A DNA stretch of 64,000 nucleotides from Serratia marcescens. Its GTDB lineage: Bacteria; Pseudomonadota; Gammaproteobacteria; Enterobacterales; Enterobacteriaceae. The notes beneath the pieces are model-generated. The model had not been told where the DNA came from. It did no database searches and worked only from the letters and a program-made list of their open reading frames with translations. The translations under genes were made by a program, and so were the position numbers. The DNA lies in the NCBI GenBank assembly GCA_015548865.1, contig JADMXW010000002.1, positions 1-64,000 on the forward strand, given 5' to 3'. Positions 27,591 to 37,453 of the stretch are shown in pieces (positions within the stretch are counted from its first letter, which is position 1; each line of letters begins with the position of its first letter).

Positions 27591-27617
27591 GCGGCACCCA
27601 CAGGTGCCGCATAATGT
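27591..27617. terminator. gstA terminator
   Basis: GCGGCACC / GGTGCCGC stem with CACA loop followed by ATAATGTTTT, between convergent gstA and pdxY. Confidence 0.8.
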
Positions 27618-27622
27618 TTTAG

Positions 27623-28483
27623 TTAACCAAGGCGTTCTGCCTGGAAATGATGACGAGGGTTGGCGATACCCTCCTGCGCAGCAACCAGTTGCAGTTCGTA
27701 TTCGTCCATCTCTTTGGTGACGAGCATCACTTCATAGACTGCAGCTGTGGTATGCTCTAGTGCTTTGTCTAATGCCACTCCCTTGAGCAGGTTCACTAAT
27801 AGCAGACCGCTGGTCAAATCGCCGACACCCACAGGCTGGCGTTCAAACGCCACCAACGGGCGGCTGATATGCCAGGCATCAGTAGGTGTGACCAACAGCA
27901 TTTCGAAACTGTCTACACGCCGTGCCGCACGGCTAAGATGCTTGACCAGAACAATCTTCGGCCCGCGTTCACAAAGCTGGCGCGCAGCGGCCACCGCTTC
28001 ATCAACATTGTGTACCGTTTTCCCTGCCAGCAATTCCAGTTCCGGCAGATTCGGCGCAATCACATCAGCGGCCAGTAGCGATTGTTTACAGTGAAAATCC
28101 GAGACGCCGGGTGCAACAAAACAGCCCTTCTCTGGCGTCCCCATCACCGGATCACAAAAATAGAGTGCTTGCGGATTTGCCGCCTTAACCTGACGGACAA
28201 TGTCCAGAATGCTGGCACCCTGCTCAGGGGAACCAATATAGCCGCTCAGGACGGCATCACACCGTGCAAGCCGGTCAATATTGGCAATCCCCTGCACAAT
28301 GTCCGTCAAATGACTGGCGTCCATCACGCTGCCAGTCCACTGACCATACTGCGTGTGGTTGGAAAATTGCACTGTATTAAGCGGCCAAACGTTTGCGCCC
28401 ATACGCCGCATCGGAAATTCTGCAGCACTGTTCCCTGCATGACCAAAAACGACATGAGACTGAATCGAAAGAATGTTTTTCAT
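27623..28483 (-). CDS. pdxY: Pyridoxal kinase PdxY
   Basis: 286 aa (E. coli 287). Ribokinase-fold kinase phosphorylating pyridoxal to PLP in the salvage pathway. The N-terminus [21 protein letters not shown] and the substrate region [19 protein letters not shown] are typical; DPVMG and the ATP/anion-hole motif [16 protein letters not shown] are present. It is 88 bp downstream of tyrS with a terminator between, so it probably has its own promoter as well. Confidence 0.95.
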   Translation of the reverse strand: MKNILSIQSHVVFGHAGNSAAEFPMRRMGANVWPLNTVQFSNHTQYGQWTGSVMDASHLTDIVQGIANIDRLARCDAVLSGYIGSPEQGASILDIVRQVKAANPQALYFCDPVMGTPEKGCFVAPGVSDFHCKQSLLAADVIAPNLPELELLAGKTVHNVDEAVAAARQLCERGPKIVLVKHLSRAARRVDSFEMLLVTPTDAWHISRPLVAFERQPVGVGDLTSGLLLVNLLKGVALDKALEHTTAAVYEVMLVTKEMDEYELQLVAAQEGIANPRHHFQAERLG

Positions 28484-28536
28484 TTACCTACAACCTGACC
28501 TTGCCTGTTACTTATCGAGGAGAACCACAAAGAATA

Positions 28537-28556
28537 AAGGGAGCATTCGCTCCCTT
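28537..28556 (-). terminator. tyrS terminator
   Basis: On the minus strand AAGGGAGC-GAAT-GCTCCCTT followed by TATTCTTTG, 15 nt after the tyrS stop. Confidence 0.85.
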
Positions 28557-28571
28557 GTGTATGCTGTTTTC

Positions 28572-29849
28572 TTACGCCGCCCAACAAATCAGGCAATAAT
28601 GTTTTTTACCGCGGCGCAATAACGTATAACGGCCAAACAGGCGATCGCTATCCACGAAGACATACTCAGGGCTGGACTGTTTTTCACCGTTAATAGTCAC
28701 CGCGTTTGAGGCAATCATGGTACGCGCCTGGCCCCGTGAGGGGACCAACTCAGCCGTCACTAATGCCTGCTGCAAATCAGCCTCACGGCCCAGTTCAATA
28801 ACCGGCATGCCATCCTGCGCCAACTGAGCAAAGTCATTTTCTGTCAGCTCATTCAAGGCGCCAGAGAACAGACTCTGCGTTATGCGCTGTGCTGCCTGAA
28901 GACCTTCCTCGCCGTGAACCATACGCGTGACTTCTTCTGCCAACACATACTGGGCACGCGGAGCCTTGCCGCTATTTTTGTCCTCTTCTTCCAACGCGTT
29001 AATCTGCTCAATGCTGAGGAAGGTAAAGAACTTCAGGAAGCGGTAAACATCCGCATCAGCGGTATTGATCCAAAATTGGTAAAATTTATACGGACTGGTT
29101 TTCTTTGCATCCAACCAGACCGCGCCACCTTCTGTTTTACCAAATTTGGTACCATCAGATTTGGTGATCAGCGGAACGGTCAAACCAAACACCGTATTCT
29201 GGTGCAGGCGACGCGTCAGATCGATCCCTGAGGTAATATTGCCCCATTGGTCGGAACCGCCGATTTGCAACGCAACGCCATATTTTTCATTTAATGCTGC
29301 GAAATCATAACCTTGTAACAGATTGTAGGAAAATTCAGTAAAAGAAATCCCCACATCATCACGGTTCAAACGCTGCTTCACTGCTTCTCGGTTAATCATC
29401 TGGTTAACCGAGAAGTGCTTGCCGATATCACGCAGGAAAGTCAGTACGTTCATTCCACCGAACCAGTCATAGTTATTCGCCATGACTGCACTGTTGTCTC
29501 CACAGTCAAAATCCAGGAATGGCGACACCTGGTCGCGAATTTTCTCAACCCATTCACCCACGGTTTCGCTGGTATTAAGCTTACGCTCGGTTGCTTTAAA
29601 GCTCGGATCACCGATAAGGCCAGTAGCACCACCGACCAGCGCGACAGGTTTATGCCCTGCCAACTGAAAACGTCTTAGGCACAACAGCGGCACCAGATGC
29701 CCCAAATGCAAGCTGTCTGCGGTCGGGTCGAAGCCGCAATACAGTGCAATTGGCCCTTGCGCCAGCTGCTCTGCTAACGCGCTCTCGTCCGTTACCTGAG
29801 CAATCAGGCCCCGCTCTTGCAATTGTTGAATCAGGTTACCACTCGCCAT
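28572..29849 (-). CDS. tyrS: Tyrosyl-tRNA synthetase
   Basis: 425 aa (E. coli 424). Class Ic synthetase charging tRNA-Tyr. The start is at the ATG of [16 protein letters not shown] with GGAG 6 nt upstream; the frame is open 16 codons further but unneeded. The HIGH motif is HLGH in [15 protein letters not shown], the KMSKS counterpart is KFGKT, and [12 protein letters not shown] and [14 protein letters not shown] bind tyrosine. A C-terminal S4 RNA-binding domain begins around residue 355. It lies downstream of pdxH but after a terminator. Confidence 0.97.
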   Translation of the reverse strand: MASGNLIQQLQERGLIAQVTDESALAEQLAQGPIALYCGFDPTADSLHLGHLVPLLCLRRFQLAGHKPVALVGGATGLIGDPSFKATERKLNTSETVGEWVEKIRDQVSPFLDFDCGDNSAVMANNYDWFGGMNVLTFLRDIGKHFSVNQMINREAVKQRLNRDDVGISFTEFSYNLLQGYDFAALNEKYGVALQIGGSDQWGNITSGIDLTRRLHQNTVFGLTVPLITKSDGTKFGKTEGGAVWLDAKKTSPYKFYQFWINTADADVYRFLKFFTFLSIEQINALEEEDKNSGKAPRAQYVLAEEVTRMVHGEEGLQAAQRITQSLFSGALNELTENDFAQLAQDGMPVIELGREADLQQALVTAELVPSRGQARTMIASNAVTINGEKQSSPEYVFVDSDRLFGRYTLLRRGKKHYCLICWAA

Positions 29850-29925
29850 CAATAGCTCCATTCTCTTAAAATAAACGGTTGAAAAACGGTCTTCCAAGGG
29901 GAATAACGTAACGCAATAGAATAAA

Positions 29926-29944
29926 GCGCTCCCGGTGGGAGCGC
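29926..29944 (-). terminator. pdxH terminator
   Basis: GCGCTCCC / GGGAGCGC with a 3-nt loop; on the minus strand followed by TTTATTCTATT. It separates pdxH from tyrS. Confidence 0.85.
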
Positions 29945-29981
29945 CAGCATTAAAGGGGATATTTATGACTATTCACAGCAC

Positions 29982-30665
29982 TTAAGGCGCCAGGCGATCA
30001 ATTTGCCAGCCATCACCGTCACGTTGGTAAATAAAACGATCGTGCAGACGGTGAGCGCCCCCTTGCCAGAATTCGATGGCATCGATCGTGACGCGATATC
30101 CGCCCCAAAAACTCGGTAACGGTACCTCACCCTTCATGAACTTTTGCTTTAGTTCTAGAAACTTGCTTTCCAGTATGCCTCGGGCAGAGATACGGCTCGA
30201 CTGCTGTGATACCCAGGCGCCAATCTGACTCTCTTTCGGGCGGCTGTGAAAATACTTCAGGACCTCGAACGTCGGCAGACGCTCGGCATGGCCCGTGACA
30301 ATGACCTGACGATCCAGGCTATGCCAGGGAAACAGTAAGCTGATACGTGCATTAAGTGCCAAATGCTGTGCCTTACGGCTGCCGAGATTGGTATAAAACA
30401 CCATACCTTTGTCATCGACATGTTTTAACAACACGATACGTTGGTATGGTTGCCCCAGCTCATCAACGGTAGCAACACACATAGCCGTCGGATCGGAGAG
30501 GCGTGCCTCACATGCCTGTTTTAACCATTTATCGAACAGTTCGAGCGGGTTGGCCGTTAATTCACTACGGCGCAAACCGCCACGGGTATACTCACGTCTG
30601 ACATCCGCAATCTCGTCTTCGGTAGGGAATGCGGCGGAGGGAGAAGAAGTGTTGTCCTGTGTCAT
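29982..30665 (-). CDS. pdxH: Pyridoxine 5'-phosphate oxidase
   Basis: 227 aa (E. coli 218). FMN enzyme oxidising PNP and PMP to PLP. The ATG at 30665 follows AGGA; the longer frame to 30719 is not family-like. [59 protein letters not shown] and the C-terminal [20 protein letters not shown] and [11 protein letters not shown] are diagnostic FMN and PLP contacts. Part of a B6-related neighbourhood with pdxY. Confidence 0.96.
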   Translation of the reverse strand: MTQDNTSSPSAAFPTEDEIADVRREYTRGGLRRSELTANPLELFDKWLKQACEARLSDPTAMCVATVDELGQPYQRIVLLKHVDDKGMVFYTNLGSRKAQHLALNARISLLFPWHSLDRQVIVTGHAERLPTFEVLKYFHSRPKESQIGAWVSQQSSRISARGILESKFLELKQKFMKGEVPLPSFWGGYRVTIDAIEFWQGGAHRLHDRFIYQRDGDGWQIDRLAP

Positions 30666-30749
30666 AACATCCTGCTGTGGTGTGTCGGGACGAAAACTAT
30701 TACGCCATTCTGCGCCCACAGCCGGAAAATCTCAATGTAACGCGTTGCG

Positions 30750-31082
30750 TTAAAGCCCATTTTGAAGGAGACAGTCATCCGCAATGATGTGCTCATCTCG
30801 CTCTATAAAAGCGCGATCGCCCTTGCTCCAGAAGGTATAACGGCCGTTGCTGTACTTTGTGCCCGAAGCAGCTACAACCTGCACAAGCTGCAAGCGCTCT
30901 CCATCCAGCAAGAAATGGACTTCCTCGGGCAGGGTATCCTGTTTCAGCGTCACGGTGAGCGGCAAAGTACCACACTGATAATGGAGCGTTTTCACCGGTG
31001 CCTGTTGGTTGAAGTGACTACAACCCGACAACAATATAATCCCAAACATTGCGACAATGTGGCCTGAACTGATTGATTTCAT
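30750..31082 (-). CDS. mliC: Membrane-bound C-type lysozyme inhibitor lipoprotein
   Basis: 110 aa. Lipoprotein signal with lipobox LLSGC (about residue 21), then a MliC/YdhA domain: LHYQCGTLPLTVTL, NGRYTFWSKGDRAFIERDE, and a second Cys in IADDCLLQNG pairing with the first. Outer-membrane lipoprotein that blocks host c-type lysozyme. Same position between pdxH and anmK as in E. coli. Confidence 0.9.
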   Translation of the reverse strand: MKSISSGHIVAMFGIILLSGCSHFNQQAPVKTLHYQCGTLPLTVTLKQDTLPEEVHFLLDGERLQLVQVVAASGTKYSNGRYTFWSKGDRAFIERDEHIIADDCLLQNGL

Positions 31083-31208
31083 TTTATTTTCCCATTGTTA
31101 TCTGTGCGAACATTATCACCACATGACTACTGCAACTCACGCTAGCAGAGCAGACAGATAACAACAGTGTAACAACACGATTTACAACGACCTCTCAGCA
31201 AAATCCGA

Positions 31209-32321
31209 TTAGTCGTTTAGAACGGGAAAAATAGCCCCTAATATCGTCGTCTTGCTGGCGCCCGTGACTGATGGCAAATTACCCGGTAAACCGGACAGCG
31301 TGCGCGCTGCTAGCCAGGAGAATGCTAGCGCCTCCATGTCATCACCGCTCACACCACACTCATCGGTGGTGTTAACTTCAATTCCGGGCATTAGCGCGGA
31401 AAGACGCGCCATAAGCAGGGGGTTTCGTGCTCCGCCGCCACAGACCAGTACACGCTCACAGCCTCCAGCCAGCAGAACCTGATCGGCTATGCTGACAGCG
31501 GTTAGCTCTACCAGTGTGGCCTGCACATCCGCAGGCGCAATGGTGCCATATCCAGCAAGCTGTTTTTCGAGCCAGCCTAAATTGAAATACTCACGCCCAG
31601 TACTTTTAGGGGCAGGTAAAGAGAAATAAGGATCGGCCAGCATGCGGCGCAGCAAGGAAACGTTCACTTGTCCGGTTGACGCCCACTGAGCGTCTTTATC
31701 GTAGGGTTGCCCATGGCGACGCCAGATCCAGGCATCGAGCAGCATGTTCCCAGGCCCGGTATCGTAGCCACGTACCGGACAGTCAGGTGCCAGCAGGGAG
31801 ATGTTGGCAATCCCACCGATATTAAGTACGACACGACGTTCATCTGGGTGCATAAGCAACGCGTAGTGAAACCCTGGAACCAACGGCGCACCTTGTCCTC
31901 CCAGCGCGATATCACGCCGGCGAAAATCGCCCACCGTGGTAATGCCTGTAAGCGCTGCAATCTGGTTGTTATCGCCAATCTGCAGGGTACATGGTGCGTC
32001 ACCGCCCGGCTCATGCCACACTGTTTGCCCATGGCACCCGATCGCCACGATGTCACTGGGCTCAAGCTCAGTCTGCTTCAGCAACATCAGTACCGCCTCG
32101 GCAAAGAGTTTGCCCAAGCGGGTGTCTAACTGCCCCAGCGCAGACAGCGTTACCGCCTGTCCTTGACAAACATCCAAAATTGCCTGCTTCAACGCCAAGG
32201 GCATCGGGTGACAATAGCTTGCCTGCTGTGCCACCGTATTGTCATCTATCGCCGCCAGCACAACATCTACACCATCCAGACTGGTACCCGACATCACCCC
32301 GATGTATCTGCCTGATTTCAT
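31209..32321 (-). CDS. anmK: Anhydro-N-acetylmuramic acid kinase
   Basis: 370 aa (E. coli 369). Phosphorylates 1,6-anhydro-MurNAc to MurNAc-6-P in cell-wall recycling. Start at [21 protein letters not shown]; the 29-codon upstream extension is not family-like. [48 protein letters not shown] and [15 protein letters not shown] are diagnostic. It is divergent from slyB across 395 bp. Confidence 0.95.
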   Translation of the reverse strand: MKSGRYIGVMSGTSLDGVDVVLAAIDDNTVAQQASYCHPMPLALKQAILDVCQGQAVTLSALGQLDTRLGKLFAEAVLMLLKQTELEPSDIVAIGCHGQTVWHEPGGDAPCTLQIGDNNQIAALTGITTVGDFRRRDIALGGQGAPLVPGFHYALLMHPDERRVVLNIGGIANISLLAPDCPVRGYDTGPGNMLLDAWIWRRHGQPYDKDAQWASTGQVNVSLLRRMLADPYFSLPAPKSTGREYFNLGWLEKQLAGYGTIAPADVQATLVELTAVSIADQVLLAGGCERVLVCGGGARNPLLMARLSALMPGIEVNTTDECGVSGDDMEALAFSWLAARTLSGLPGNLPSVTGASKTTILGAIFPVLND

Positions 32322-32716
32322 CACTGTATTTTTCCCCACCCTGCACGCTGAACGCTCATTAAAGGACGCATAAACATTGCTGCACTTGTTTACAAAATAA
32401 CATGGCAACGGGGCAAACCACTCAGGTATTCTTCATTTTGTGGCAGGTTCGACGTTTCGATTTTAAATGCGCTTTTATTTTAAGGAAAAAACAGGCGTTT
32501 TTTGCTATAAAATGAACATATGCACCAATAGGGTTGGAGAAAATAGTGGCAGCAGGGAACTTTGGCCATTATTTATTATCAATATTACCCTATTCTATCA
32601 TCAGGAGCCGCGTTAAACAGCCAACATGCCGTTTCGCTGCATATGCTTGATAAGCATTACCACGTCGGCCTACAGTAACGGAAGTCCGATATATTGCTAT
32701 TACAGGAGTCTTATAT
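32322..32716. other. anmK-slyB divergent intergenic region
   Basis: 395 bp, no supported ORF. It includes a TATAAA at about 32505 and AT-rich DNA. slyB is PhoP-controlled in E. coli and Salmonella, but I could not find a convincing (T/G)GTTTA-N5-(T/G)GTTTA PhoP box. Confidence 0.4.
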
Positions 32717-33184
32717 ATGATGAAGCGTTTTCTTGTGATTACTTTGGCCGGTATTACATTGGCGGGCTGTGCTAACACCAGTTCGTTGTCCGGTGACGTT
32801 TATCGCGCATCTGAAGCCAAACAGGTTCGTACTGTTACTTATGGCACCATCGTTTCATTACGACCTGTTCAAATTCAGGCTGGCGATGAGAATGGCACTA
32901 TGGGTGCTATTGGTGGTGCTGTACTGGGTGGATTCTTGGGTAACACTATTGGTGGCGGTTCTGGGCGTTCACTGGCAACTGCCGCTGGTGCTGTAGCGGG
33001 TGGTGTAGCCGGTCAGAGCGCACAAGGCGCGATGAACCGTGTTCAGGGCGTAGAGTTGGAAATTCGCCGTGATGATGGCACGACTATCATGGTTGTGCAG
33101 CGCCAAGGCGATACCCGTTTCAGCGTGGGCCAGCGCGTAGCGATGTCCAGCAATGGTCAAAACGTAACAGTTGCACCGAGATAA
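32717..33184 (+). CDS. slyB: Outer membrane lipoprotein SlyB
   Basis: 155 aa. Lipoprotein signal MMKRFLVITLAGITLAGC, then TLS-like SSLSGDVYRASEAKQV, and a glycine-zipper block GAIGGAVLGGFLGNTIGGGSG followed by RSLATAAGAVAGGVAG; the C-terminal VELEIRRDDGTTIMVVQRQG is characteristic. In other enterobacteria it is a PhoPQ-regulated envelope lipoprotein. Monocistronic, followed by a strong hairpin and a repeat copy. Confidence 0.95.
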   Translation: MMKRFLVITLAGITLAGCANTSSLSGDVYRASEAKQVRTVTYGTIVSLRPVQIQAGDENGTMGAIGGAVLGGFLGNTIGGGSGRSLATAAGAVAGGVAGQSAQGAMNRVQGVELEIRRDDGTTIMVVQRQGDTRFSVGQRVAMSSNGQNVTVAPR

Positions 33185-33204
33185 CCATCTCGCTCAAATT
33201 TTTT

Positions 33205-33233
33205 GTTATCACCACCAGATCGGTGGTGATAAC
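33205..33233 (+). terminator. slyB downstream hairpin
   Basis: Perfect 12-bp stem GTTATCACCACC / GGTGGTGATAAC with loop AGATC, 21 nt after the slyB stop. There is no T-tract after the right arm, so it may mark an RNA 3' end rather than act as a classical terminator. Confidence 0.6.
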
Positions 33234-33246
33234 ACATATTTGGCTT

Positions 33247-33523
33247 TATACCCGTCATACTTCAAGTTGCAGGTGCGTTGGCTACGCGCATTATTCGGCC
33301 CATCCCTGGACCTCACCTCTTACGAGGCCGCCGCATGCGGCGTTCAAATTTGTTCCAGACAAATTTGTCACCCGAATCACTTACCGGAGTAAGCTCATCG
33401 GGATTAATGAATCTCATCCCTGAGATTCACCCTGCGGGCCAGCGCAAGCGTTGTTCAAATCTGTTCCAGACAGATTTGTCATTCGCTTGCCGCCTTCCTA
33501 CAACTCGAATTATTTAGGGTATA
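33247..33523 (-). repeat. Dispersed intergenic repeat, long copy 2
   Basis: 277 bp in the opposite orientation to the ribA copy: begins TATACCCGTCATACTTCAAG and ends ACTCGAATTATTTAGGGTATA. Its length equals that of the 23529 copy, and the internal order is the same when reversed. Confidence 0.92.
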
Positions 33524-33587
33524 GCTAAAATGTTACTCTTATCAAAAACGTCTTCTGCCAAAAGCTATTTTGATCAGAGGAGGTTGT

Positions 33588-33803
33588 CTGAATAAAAATA
33601 GCATCGACAAAAAACACGCTCACGACAACAAGCCACTTTTAAGAAAAATAGTGCATTGTCTAAAAAAAAACACAAAAAAGTATACCACTCACTCAGGTCA
33701 AAAACACATCAACCGTTTGCTGTTAAAATGTCATCTTCACGACATCAATGCTCTTCCAGAGAATATCGCTCTGGCAAAGAATTGCGTTATGCTGGCATGT
33801 TAG
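33588..33803 (+). CDS. Possible small basic protein with non-ATG start
   Basis: If CTG at 33588 is used, 71 aa; a TTG at 33570 gives 77 aa. A very strong GAGGAGG (33577-33583) lies 4 nt before the CTG, with no ATG or GTG in range. The product is rich in Lys, His and Asn (NKNSIDKKHAHDNKPLLRK; KKNTKKYTTHSGQKHINRLL) and I recognise no family. Position between slyB and slyA. It may be a decayed or spurious ORF. Confidence 0.25.
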   Translation: MNKNSIDKKHAHDNKPLLRKIVHCLKKNTKKYTTHSGQKHINRLLLKCHLHDINALPENIALAKNCVMLAC

Positions 33804-33876
33804 AATGCAGGCCGTTATTCAATCGGGCTTGATGAGCCTTTATTCCATCCATACATTATTCATTTCGGCTAACGCA

Positions 33877-34323
33877 TCAATGGTGGCTTTCATTGTTTTC
33901 ATGTAATGCGAGAATGTTTTTTTCCAAACGTGCAATTAGCCCCGTAAACGCATCGATTTCTTGCATCGAAATACCAAGCAGTATTTCACCACTCGTCTGG
34001 TTAATCACATCATCAACCGCCTGAATAATTGGCTCAGCCGAATCGGTTAGCGCAATACGTTTTGCACGCCGATCGTGTGCGCAAATACTCCGAGTTATCA
34101 ACCCCTTCTCTTCAAGTTGATCCAGAGTTCGGACCAGAGAAGGCTGCTCGATGCCAATGGCCTTGGCCAATTGAATCTGCGACTGACCGGGTGGTAGTTG
34201 GTATATATTATGTAACGTAACCCAATGTGTTTGGGTTAATTCCAGTGGTTTGAGACGAAAATCAATTAATGATCGCCAAACACGAACTAATCTAGCTAAA
34301 TCAGAACCTAACGGCAAATCCAT
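33877..34323 (-). CDS. slyA: MarR-family transcriptional regulator SlyA
   Basis: 148 aa. Winged-helix regulator of virulence and envelope genes, homologous to Hor/Rap in soft-rot bacteria. [20 protein letters not shown] and [20 protein letters not shown] match SlyA closely; the recognition helix lies in [20 protein letters not shown] and the wing in [14 protein letters not shown]. The C-terminal dimerisation helices end in HENNESHH. It often antagonises H-NS, relevant to the AT-rich fimbrial locus further along. Confidence 0.94.
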   Translation of the reverse strand: MDLPLGSDLARLVRVWRSLIDFRLKPLELTQTHWVTLHNIYQLPPGQSQIQLAKAIGIEQPSLVRTLDQLEEKGLITRSICAHDRRAKRIALTDSAEPIIQAVDDVINQTSGEILLGISMQEIDAFTGLIARLEKNILALHENNESHH

Positions 34324-34535
34324 AACATCTCCTTATTATTAGTGTACTAAGTTATATCCCTGGATTGCAATCAACTTTGATTTTAAGAAATGGAAAAACA
34401 CTTTATTTATTATTTTTCACATCATTTGCTGTGACAGTAATATTGTTATTCTAAAATCATTTATCTAAAAGCATTAGCATAGAAGAAAGTAACTCTCTAC
34501 GTTGTAGAACATAGGTTATTAGGCCATCTGGCGCG

Positions 34536-34784
34536 CTAGTCATCGTCAAATAATGAAGGCTGAACCCATTCTCGGTTATCTGTAGTCTTTTCCGAGCGTA
34601 ACATCCGTCTTTCGCGTTGCCGACAAAGTCTCAGCACCTCCTGTTTTTGTGAATCGCTCATCTGCCCCCAGGAAAAACGCTCGCTGCGGCTACGATAACA
34701 CCCCTGACAAAAGCCGCGCGCATCTGTTTCACATACGCCCCGACAAGGGTTTGGAACAACAAAAAGCTCAAGTTGCTCAGGCAT
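34536..34784 (-). CDS. ydhL: DUF1289 protein YdhL
   Basis: 82 aa from ATG at 34784 (MPEQLELFVVPNPC); a GTG at 34793 would add three residues. Four cysteines in PCRGVCETDARGFCQGCYRS define DUF1289, and QKQEVLRLCRQRERR plus the terminal QPSLF match E. coli YdhL. Probably a small metal-binding protein; function unknown. Confidence 0.88.
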   Translation of the reverse strand: MPEQLELFVVPNPCRGVCETDARGFCQGCYRSRSERFSWGQMSDSQKQEVLRLCRQRERRMLRSEKTTDNREWVQPSLFDDD

Positions 34785-35150
34785 GGCCTCCACCTCTTCT
34801 CACCATCATGGTATTGAAGCCTTATCTGGCTACAATGGCAAGTATTTGGTGTGACCCCATACCCGATATAAATCGATACTTATTGTTCTACAGTGTAGCG
34901 CCAGAGTCTTTTTTAGTGATGTGGTTTCTCTCGTTTTTTGACAAAGTTACATCACTAACACAACAAATAAGATTTCCCCGACAATGTGTAATGAGAGAAA
35001 AACTCAGATCAAAAGATATCAACTCGCCTTTCACATCAATGGTTTGAATGAGAACTCAAGCAACGGTATACTTTACCACGTTTTAATCTGGCGTCATCAT
35101 TTTCTCTTAATTCTGATGGCGATCCACCACAGTAGTCTATCGAGGATATT
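34785..35150. other. ydhL-gloA intergenic region
   Basis: 366 bp. In E. coli nemR-nemA lies here; this genome has neither. A 132-aa frame crossing from ydhL (34649-35047) lacks recognisable content. The gloA promoter must be inside; AGTCTATCGAGGA precedes the gloA ATG. Confidence 0.45.
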
Positions 35151-35558
35151 ATGCGCTTACTTCATACCATGCTGCGAGTTGGTGATTTACAACGTTCTAT
35201 CGATTTTTACACCAAGGTGCTGGGGATGCGTTTGTTGCGGACCAGTGAAAACACCGAATACAAATACACGCTCGCTTTCGTGGGTTACACCGAAGAGAGC
35301 GAAGGTGCTGTCATTGAGTTAACGTACAACTGGGGCGTCGATAAGTACGATTTGGGCAATGCTTATGGGCATATCGCGCTAGCCGTTGAAGACGTTGCCG
35401 CAACCTGCGAGCGTATTCGCCAGGCGGGTGAAAAAGTGACGCGAGAAGCAGGACCGGTCAAAGGGGGTACCACGATTATTGCCTTTATCGAAGATCCCGA
35501 CGGTTACAAAATTGAGCTTATTGAAAAAGCGCAATCCGGTAACGGACTCGGCAACTGA
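35151..35558 (+). CDS. gloA: Lactoylglutathione lyase (glyoxalase I)
   Basis: 135 aa, the E. coli length. Converts the methylglyoxal-glutathione hemithioacetal to S-lactoylglutathione using Ni2+. Metal ligands His5, Glu56, His74 and Glu122 are all in place ([34 protein letters not shown]). GAGGA about 7 nt upstream of the ATG. Ends in a strong terminator. Confidence 0.97.
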   Translation: MRLLHTMLRVGDLQRSIDFYTKVLGMRLLRTSENTEYKYTLAFVGYTEESEGAVIELTYNWGVDKYDLGNAYGHIALAVEDVAATCERIRQAGEKVTREAGPVKGGTTIIAFIEDPDGYKIELIEKAQSGNGLGN

Positions 35559-35576
35559 TTGGTGTCCTGCCCGCTG

Positions 35577-35602
35577 AGGCGGCGTTTCTCTGCCGCCTTT
35601 TC
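35577..35602 (+). terminator. gloA terminator
   Basis: GGCGGC / GCCGCC stem with an 8-nt loop and TTTT, 20 nt after the gloA stop. Confidence 0.82.
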
Positions 35603-35751
35603 GCTTCATACTCCCCTAGCCTTCTACCCTTACTGCATTCTTTTGTCTACATTACTCCGGCTTGAAACTGGCAGAAGGTATCAGGCTTACTGCATTGGTG
35701 CCGGGAATTTGCCATAATGCGCGCTGCATTTAGTAAATGATTAAAGAGAAC

Positions 35752-36402
35752 ATGGCTGATAAAAATAACCTGAACACGCTGAGTAGCCGTTTCCGTGGGT
35801 TTTACCCGGTAGTCATTGACGTCGAAACTGCTGGTTTCAACGCAAAAACTGACGCACTGCTAGAAATTGCCGCCATCACGATGAAAATGGATGAGGACGG
35901 TTGGTTACAGCCAGATGAAACCTTGCATTTCCACGTTGCACCCTTTGAAGGCGCGCTTCTTGACCCGGCTGCACTGGCTTTCACCGGTATAGACCCCCAC
36001 AATCCGCTGCGCGGTGCGGTGTCAGAATATGAAGCGTTGCACGAAATTTTCAAAATGGTGCGCAAAGGCATTAAAGACAGAGGCTGCAATCGTGGGATTA
36101 TTGTTGCTCATAACGCCAACTTTGATCACGGTTTCCTGATGGCCGCCGCAGAACGCTGTGGACTCAAACGTAACCCATTCCATCCGTTTGCCACTTTTGA
36201 TACCGCGGCACTGAGCGGGCTGGTACTGGGACAAACAGTGTTGGCAAAGGCTTGCATGACCGCGGGAATCCCTTTTGACTCGGCGCAGGCGCACTCAGCA
36301 CTCTATGACACGCAGCAAACAACAGCGTTATTCTGCGAACTGGTAAATCGCTGGAAGCGTTTGGGCGGTTGGCCATTGCCCGTTGAAACCCCATCGGCCT
36401 GA
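35752..36402 (+). CDS. rnt: Ribonuclease T
   Basis: 216 aa (E. coli 215). DEDD exoribonuclease trimming tRNA and other stable RNA 3' ends. The start [20 protein letters not shown] is preferred over the ATG at 35737. Exo I is VIDVETAG, Exo [20 protein letters not shown], Exo [35 protein letters not shown] is split as an RNase T-specific block. In E. coli lhr and grxD are neighbours; here grxD follows convergently and lhr is absent. Confidence 0.96.
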   Translation: MADKNNLNTLSSRFRGFYPVVIDVETAGFNAKTDALLEIAAITMKMDEDGWLQPDETLHFHVAPFEGALLDPAALAFTGIDPHNPLRGAVSEYEALHEIFKMVRKGIKDRGCNRGIIVAHNANFDHGFLMAAAERCGLKRNPFHPFATFDTAALSGLVLGQTVLAKACMTAGIPFDSAQAHSALYDTQQTTALFCELVNRWKRLGGWPLPVETPSA

Positions 36403-36444
36403 GTTTTCATGCCAAGAACAAAAATGCGCTCTTGGCTCAGAACA

Positions 36445-36478
36445 AAAGAAGGGAGCCCCATGTCTGGCTCCCTTCTTT
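36445..36478. terminator. Bidirectional terminator between rnt and grxD
   Basis: 13-bp stem AAAGAAGGGAGCC / GGCTCCCTTCTTT with an 8-nt loop, A-rich on the left and T-rich on the right. Confidence 0.88.
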
Positions 36479-36520
36479 CGCTTCAGAATAAGACGGCATG
36501 AAACCGCCAGCGCGCACACT

Positions 36521-36877
36521 TTACTGCGCGTTTTCTCCATCCTGCTGCTCACGGTATTTGTCAGCCGTTTCTTTAATCAACTGCTGCAATTCGCCACGTT
36601 GATACATTTCAATAATGATGTCGCATCCGCCAATCAGCTCACCGTCAACCCACAATTGAGGGAAAGTCGGCCAGTTGGCATATTTAGGCAGCTCTGCCCG
36701 GATATCTGGGTTTTGCAAAATATCTACATAGGCAAAGCGCTCACCGCACGCTGACAGTGCCTGCACGGCCTGAGCAGAGAAACCGCAGCTTGGTAGCTTC
36801 GGGGAACCTTTCATATACAGCAGAATCGGGTTTTCAGTAATCTGGCGCTGAATTTTTTCAATCGTTGTTGTCGTCAT
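36521..36877 (-). CDS. grxD: Monothiol glutaredoxin 4
   Basis: 118 aa (E. coli GrxD 115). CGFS-type glutaredoxin that binds and transfers [2Fe-2S] clusters with BolA-type partners. The active site is SCGFS with Cys31 in KGSPKLPSCGFSAQAVQAL; glutathione contacts are WPTFPQLWVDGELIGGCDI. The C-terminus is slightly longer than in E. coli (EQQDGENAQ). Confidence 0.96.
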   Translation of the reverse strand: MTTTTIEKIQRQITENPILLYMKGSPKLPSCGFSAQAVQALSACGERFAYVDILQNPDIRAELPKYANWPTFPQLWVDGELIGGCDIIIEMYQRGELQQLIKETADKYREQQDGENAQ

Positions 36878-37023
36878 GCTTTTGCTTCCTCAAACGGTGT
36901 TTCTGCGAGCCATCGCTACACCCTCTGGTTTTTTAGGGGTTGCACGGCATCATCATTTAACGGGCTACCATTGTGCGATCGGCGCGTATGCACTTTGCGA
37001 TTCAATAGATTCCAAAACACATT

Positions 37024-37204
37024 TATACCCTAAATAATTCAAGTTGCGGGACAAAACGTTAACATTTTGAACTACACTTGCGTTGACCCCAAGGGTGACT
37101 CTCAAGGATGAGATTCATCAATCCCGATGATATCTTACACAGATAAGTAATTCGGGTCAGCGGATGCAGCCAACGCACATACAACGTGAAATATGGCGGG
37201 TATA
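37024..37204 (+). repeat. Dispersed intergenic repeat, short copy 2
   Basis: 181 bp between grxD and mepH, from TATACCCTAAATAATTCAAG to GTGAAATATGGCGGGTATA. It lacks the GACAAATTTG and CCGCATGCGG blocks of the long copies. Confidence 0.88.
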
Positions 37205-37453
37205 CCGTTGCTTCATTGTAACGAGACAGGCCGCGACAAAAAAACGCCATTTTTTGTAGGGTTTCTTGCTCATCGGACTCCACCGGCGAAATATGCCGCA
37301 GTAAATGATGAGATTTACAGCGGAAAAACAATTATTAACGTTTTCTCATGATTCTGTTAAGAGAAAAGGTGATTTCCTGCTTTTTTCTCATGCCGTTTTC
37401 GTCAATACTGTGTGAATTGAGCGAGTTAAGGATTTTATTCGGTCTCTTTTATC

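Noticed and set aside
32322..32716. PhoP box upstream of slyB
   Set aside because: Expected from E. coli, but no convincing direct repeat with the right spacing was found.
34649..35047. 132-aa ORF across ydhL and the gloA upstream gap
   Set aside because: First half is antisense to ydhL and the rest has no domain or start signal.
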